Of a stretch of 64,000 nucleotides of DNA, positions 61,977 through 64,000 are shown piece by piece (position 1 is the stretch's first letter; each line of letters begins with the position of its first letter). The notes beneath the pieces were generated by a model, which worked only from the letters and a program-made list of their open reading frames with translations, searched no databases and was not told the origin of the DNA. The stretch comes from an uncultured Faecalibacterium sp. (lineage in GTDB: Bacteria; Bacillota; Clostridia; Oscillospirales; Ruminococcaceae). Where the stretch lies: NCBI GenBank assembly GCA_934533135.1, contig CAKTBG010000001.1, positions 124,001 through 188,000 of the forward strand, in the 5' to 3' direction. A program made the position numbers and the translations under genes.

Positions 61977-62050
61977 CCTGTCACCCGCCTTTCGCGTTTG
62001 TTATCCCAGTATAAGCACGCCGGGCACAAAACGTTCCGAAGGGCGGTCTT

Positions 62051-62686
62051 TCAGTCTGCGAGGGTCTCGATGACCACCAGTGCGCCCTCCCGGGTCGAAA
62101 TGATCATCCGGTCGGAACCGGCGGCGTATTCGTTGCTGACGCCCAGCGGGTAGCCGACGGTCAGCTCGGCATCCTCCAGCTCGTAGAAAGAGCCGTGCTC
62201 GCAGACTCCCGCAGCCCGCCCCTCCAGTGGGAACACCGAGACATAGAAGAACACTTCCTTCGGGTAGACCCGCTCCTCGCCGGGCAGAACGTACGTCACC
62301 CGGCTCCGCTCATCCTGAATCGTGACACGGATGCCCTTCTGCGCAAGGCCGAGTCCGGTGCAGAAATTGGCAAGCGTGTGCTCCAGCCGCCGTCCCCCCA
62401 GTGCGCCCAGCAGCAGCACTTCCGAAAAGCCTTTTTCGGCCGCCAGCTTTGCGGCGTACTCGGTGTCGGTGTCGTCCTTCACGTGGGGGAGGATGATGAC
62501 GTCGTCCTCTTCTTGCGCCGGGCAGGGTGCCGAGTCGAAGTCGCCCACAATGATATGGGGCTTGCACCCCAGCCGGGCACAGTTCTGGTAGCCTGCATCG
62601 CAGGCAATGATAAAATCGTCCGGGCGCAGGAGTTTCGCCAGCGACGGATCCACCGGGCAGGCGGAAAGGATCACACAACGGGACAT
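62051..62686 (-). CDS. thiN: Thiamine pyrophosphokinase
   Basis: 211 residues; makes thiamine diphosphate directly from thiamine. Start CVILSACPVD, then FIIACDAGYQNCARLGCKPHIIVGDFDS (pieces at residues 24-51), DDTDTEYA near 72, and GALGGRRLEHTLANF near 95, all family signatures. ATG 62686 with AAGGA upstream. It lies between rsgA and spoVM; the usual rpe gene is missing from this interval. Confidence 0.94.
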   Translation of the reverse strand: MSRCVILSACPVDPSLAKLLRPDDFIIACDAGYQNCARLGCKPHIIVGDFDSAPCPAQEEDDVIILPHVKDDTDTEYAAKLAAEKGFSEVLLLGALGGRRLEHTLANFCTGLGLAQKGIRVTIQDERSRVTYVLPGEERVYPKEVFFYVSVFPLEGRAAGVCEHGSFYELEDAELTVGYPLGVSNEYAAGSDRMIISTREGALVVIETLAD

Positions 62687-62731
62687 AACATTCCTTCTTT
62701 TCTCCAAGAATAAACTGTTCTCCGCTCCATC

Positions 62732-62776
62732 CTGCCTTCCGCAGGCGTGTCACGGAGCTCCCCTGATGGGAGAGCC
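62732..62776 (-). repeat. REP-like palindromic repeat, copy R6 (diverged)
   Basis: On the minus strand GGCTCTCCCATCAGGGGAGCTCCGTGA and then CCTGCGGAAGGCAGG: the first arm pair is imperfect, the second stem is kept (CCTGC/GCAGG). It lies in the gap between rsgA and thiN, where rpe is often found. Confidence 0.55.
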
Positions 62777-62786
62777 AAAACTGCCG

Positions 62787-63668
62787 TCACCCGAACTTTG
62801 GCCGCTGCCAGTCCTTGACGTCCTTGACCTCATCGTACATGGCGCAATAGCTGTCGTACCGGGTCTGGGAGAGCCGCCCCTCCGCCAGAGCTGCGCGGAC
62901 GGCACAGCCCTTTTCGGAGCGGTGGGAGCATCCGGTGAACTGACACTGCCCCAGATACGGCCCAAACTCCGGGAACGCGTGCTCGAGGTTCTCCTTGGGG
63001 ATGAACCCCGCACGGTTGGCCTCGAGGCTGGCAAACCCCGGCGTGTCGGCGATCCGCCCGCCAAACGCCTCAAAGATGGTCACTTCGCGGGTGGTATGGC
63101 GGCCGCGGCCCAGTTTCTGGCTGATCTCGCCGGTCTCCCGCTCCACTTCGGGCAGCAGGGCGTTGAGCAGAGTCGATTTGCCGACGCCCGAATTGCCGCA
63201 GAAGGCGCAGAGCCGACCTTCGATCCAATGCTGGACTTCTTCGATGCCCGCACCGGTCTCGTAGTCGATCCGGATGAAAGGCAGCGTCGATTTTTCGTAG
63301 GCACTGCGCAGGAACTCCGCCTCGGCCAGATCGCCCTTGGTGCAGACGATCACCGGCTGCACGCCCTTGTCCACCGCAATGGCGGACAGTTTGTCCAGCA
63401 CAAGGGTGCTGGGCGTGGGCTGGGTGGTGCTGGCTACCAGAAAGAGGACGTCGAGGTTGGCCACCGGCGGACGAACGAATACATTCTTCCGGGGGGCGAT
63501 CTCCGCGATTACCGATGCACCGTTCTCGGTTTCAAGGGTCACTTCATCGCCCGCCACGGGGGTGATCTTCTGCTTGCGGAAGATGCCGCGGGGCTTGCAC
63601 TCGATCACCCCTTCGGGCGTTTTTACATAATAAAAACCGCCAATGCCTTTTATGATATACCCTTTCAT
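62787..63668 (-). CDS. rsgA: Ribosome small-subunit GTPase RsgA
   Basis: 293 residues, circularly permuted GTPase that assists 30S maturation. N-terminal OB fold (about 1-65), the G domain with CTKGDL near 113 (G4), GNSGVGKSTLLNALL near 165 (G1) and DTPGF near 208 (G3), and the C-terminal zinc site CQFTGCSHRSEKGC near 245. GGAGGAG precedes ATG 63668. It lies directly after the PASTA kinase gene, the normal arrangement. Confidence 0.95.
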   Translation of the reverse strand: MKGYIIKGIGGFYYVKTPEGVIECKPRGIFRKQKITPVAGDEVTLETENGASVIAEIAPRKNVFVRPPVANLDVLFLVASTTQPTPSTLVLDKLSAIAVDKGVQPVIVCTKGDLAEAEFLRSAYEKSTLPFIRIDYETGAGIEEVQHWIEGRLCAFCGNSGVGKSTLLNALLPEVERETGEISQKLGRGRHTTREVTIFEAFGGRIADTPGFASLEANRAGFIPKENLEHAFPEFGPYLGQCQFTGCSHRSEKGCAVRAALAEGRLSQTRYDSYCAMYDEVKDVKDWQRPKFG

Positions 63669-63679
63669 GCGCTCCTCCG

Positions 63680-64000
63680 TTACGACAGCAGCGAAGCCCA
63701 CCAGTCGCCGAGGGTCGAACCGGTGCTGCTGCTTGCGGATTCACTGGGCTGCTCTGCGGTGCTGCCGGAAGAAGAGGAGCTGCCGCCGATCAGCCCGCTC
63801 CACCAGTCGCCGCCGGTCGAGCCGGAGCTGCTGGGTGCTTCGGGTTCCGGTTCCGGCTGCGGCTCGGGGCCTGCGCTGACCACCACGCTGACCCGGCTGT
63901 TGAGGCGCGCTGCCGCACCTGCGCCCGGGTTCTGGCTGATGATGGCACCGGCGGGCTGGTCACTGTACTGCTCGGTCTGGCTGCCAAGCCCCAGTTTGTT
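63680..64000 (-). CDS. PASTA-domain Ser/Thr protein kinase, C-terminal end
   Basis: The gene continues past the right edge; 106 C-terminal residues are visible. The first part is the end of a PASTA domain (GAIISQNPGAGAAARLNSRVSVVVS, residues about 19-43 of the visible piece). It is followed by a Pro-Glu stretch and a Ser/Gly-rich tail with two GDWW motifs. PASTA domains bind muropeptides outside the cell; the kinase domain lies outside this window. Identity as PrkC/Stk1 is inferred from this domain and from rsgA next door. Confidence 0.85.
   Translation of the reverse strand, partial: NKLGLGSQTEQYSDQPAGAIISQNPGAGAAARLNSRVSVVVSAGPEPQPEPEPEAPSSSGSTGGDWWSGLIGGSSSSSGSTAEQPSESASSSTGSTLGDWWASLLS

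Overview
The window looks like chromosomal DNA of a strictly anaerobic, gut-type member of the Oscillospiraceae/Ruminococcaceae (Clostridia), most likely Faecalibacterium or a close relative. The reasons are a high GC content for Clostridia, the miaB-ylbF-mutS-mutL-miaA and sepF-ylmH-divIVA-ileS gene orders, an orphan SelD with a selenium-dependent molybdenum hydroxylase locus, Cys-type (anaerobically matured) sulfatases, and a family of short intergenic palindromic repeats built on CTCTCCC-TTT-GGGAGAG. Species assignment is inference; no rRNA gene lies in the window.

Layout. Positions 1-6543 (mostly +) hold tgt, yajC, two small membrane proteins, radA, a tyrosine recombinase and a GNAT acetyltransferase. 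Positions 6779-14040 (-) hold a Nudix hydrolase, a CwlD-like amidase, mutS2, recO, era, ybeY and phoH. Positions 14101-15541 are an accessory island: an orphan Spo0A C-terminal-like domain and a HicAB toxin-antitoxin pair, bracketed by a direct duplication of phoH 5' and internal sequence. Positions 15590-23869 are a metabolic island: a LacI regulator, a complete tripartite tricarboxylate-type transporter (TctCBA), two cytosolic-looking Cys-type sulfatases and a ROK sugar kinase. It reads as an import, desulfation and phosphorylation route for a sulfated small molecule. Positions 23860-25120 are a decayed mobile-element gene, a possible small structured RNA and tRNA-Thr(CGU).

Positions 25553-42031 (-) form a long housekeeping block: lspA-rluD-HAD, then ileS, divIVA, ylmH, sepF, an HlyD-like adaptor, miaA, mutL, mutS, a YlbF/RicF-like protein and miaB. 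Positions 42217-48380 hold a Fur/PerR regulator, rarA, nth, a GlsB-like membrane protein, a PadR/DUF2812 pair with visible operators, azlCD and an SDR sugar-nucleotide reductase. Positions 48637-60105 are a selenium-dependent molybdenum hydroxylase locus: FAD, 2Fe-2S and Mo subunits, yqeC, selD, yedF, a cysteine desulfurase-like enzyme, DUF3343, XdhC and yqeB on one strand, a divergent MocA-like nucleotidyltransferase, and an NCS2 purine permease. Positions 60269-64000 hold a SipL-like SPOCS/LysM protein, a 24-residue SpoVM-like peptide, thiN, rsgA and the C-terminus of a PASTA-domain kinase.

Three things stand out beyond ordinary annotation: the transporter-sulfatase-kinase island; the phoH duplication around HicAB; and the small unannotated elements, namely spoVM, the three-way-junction RNA at 24422-24501, and the REP-like repeats whose second stem varies in sequence while several copies keep its pairing.
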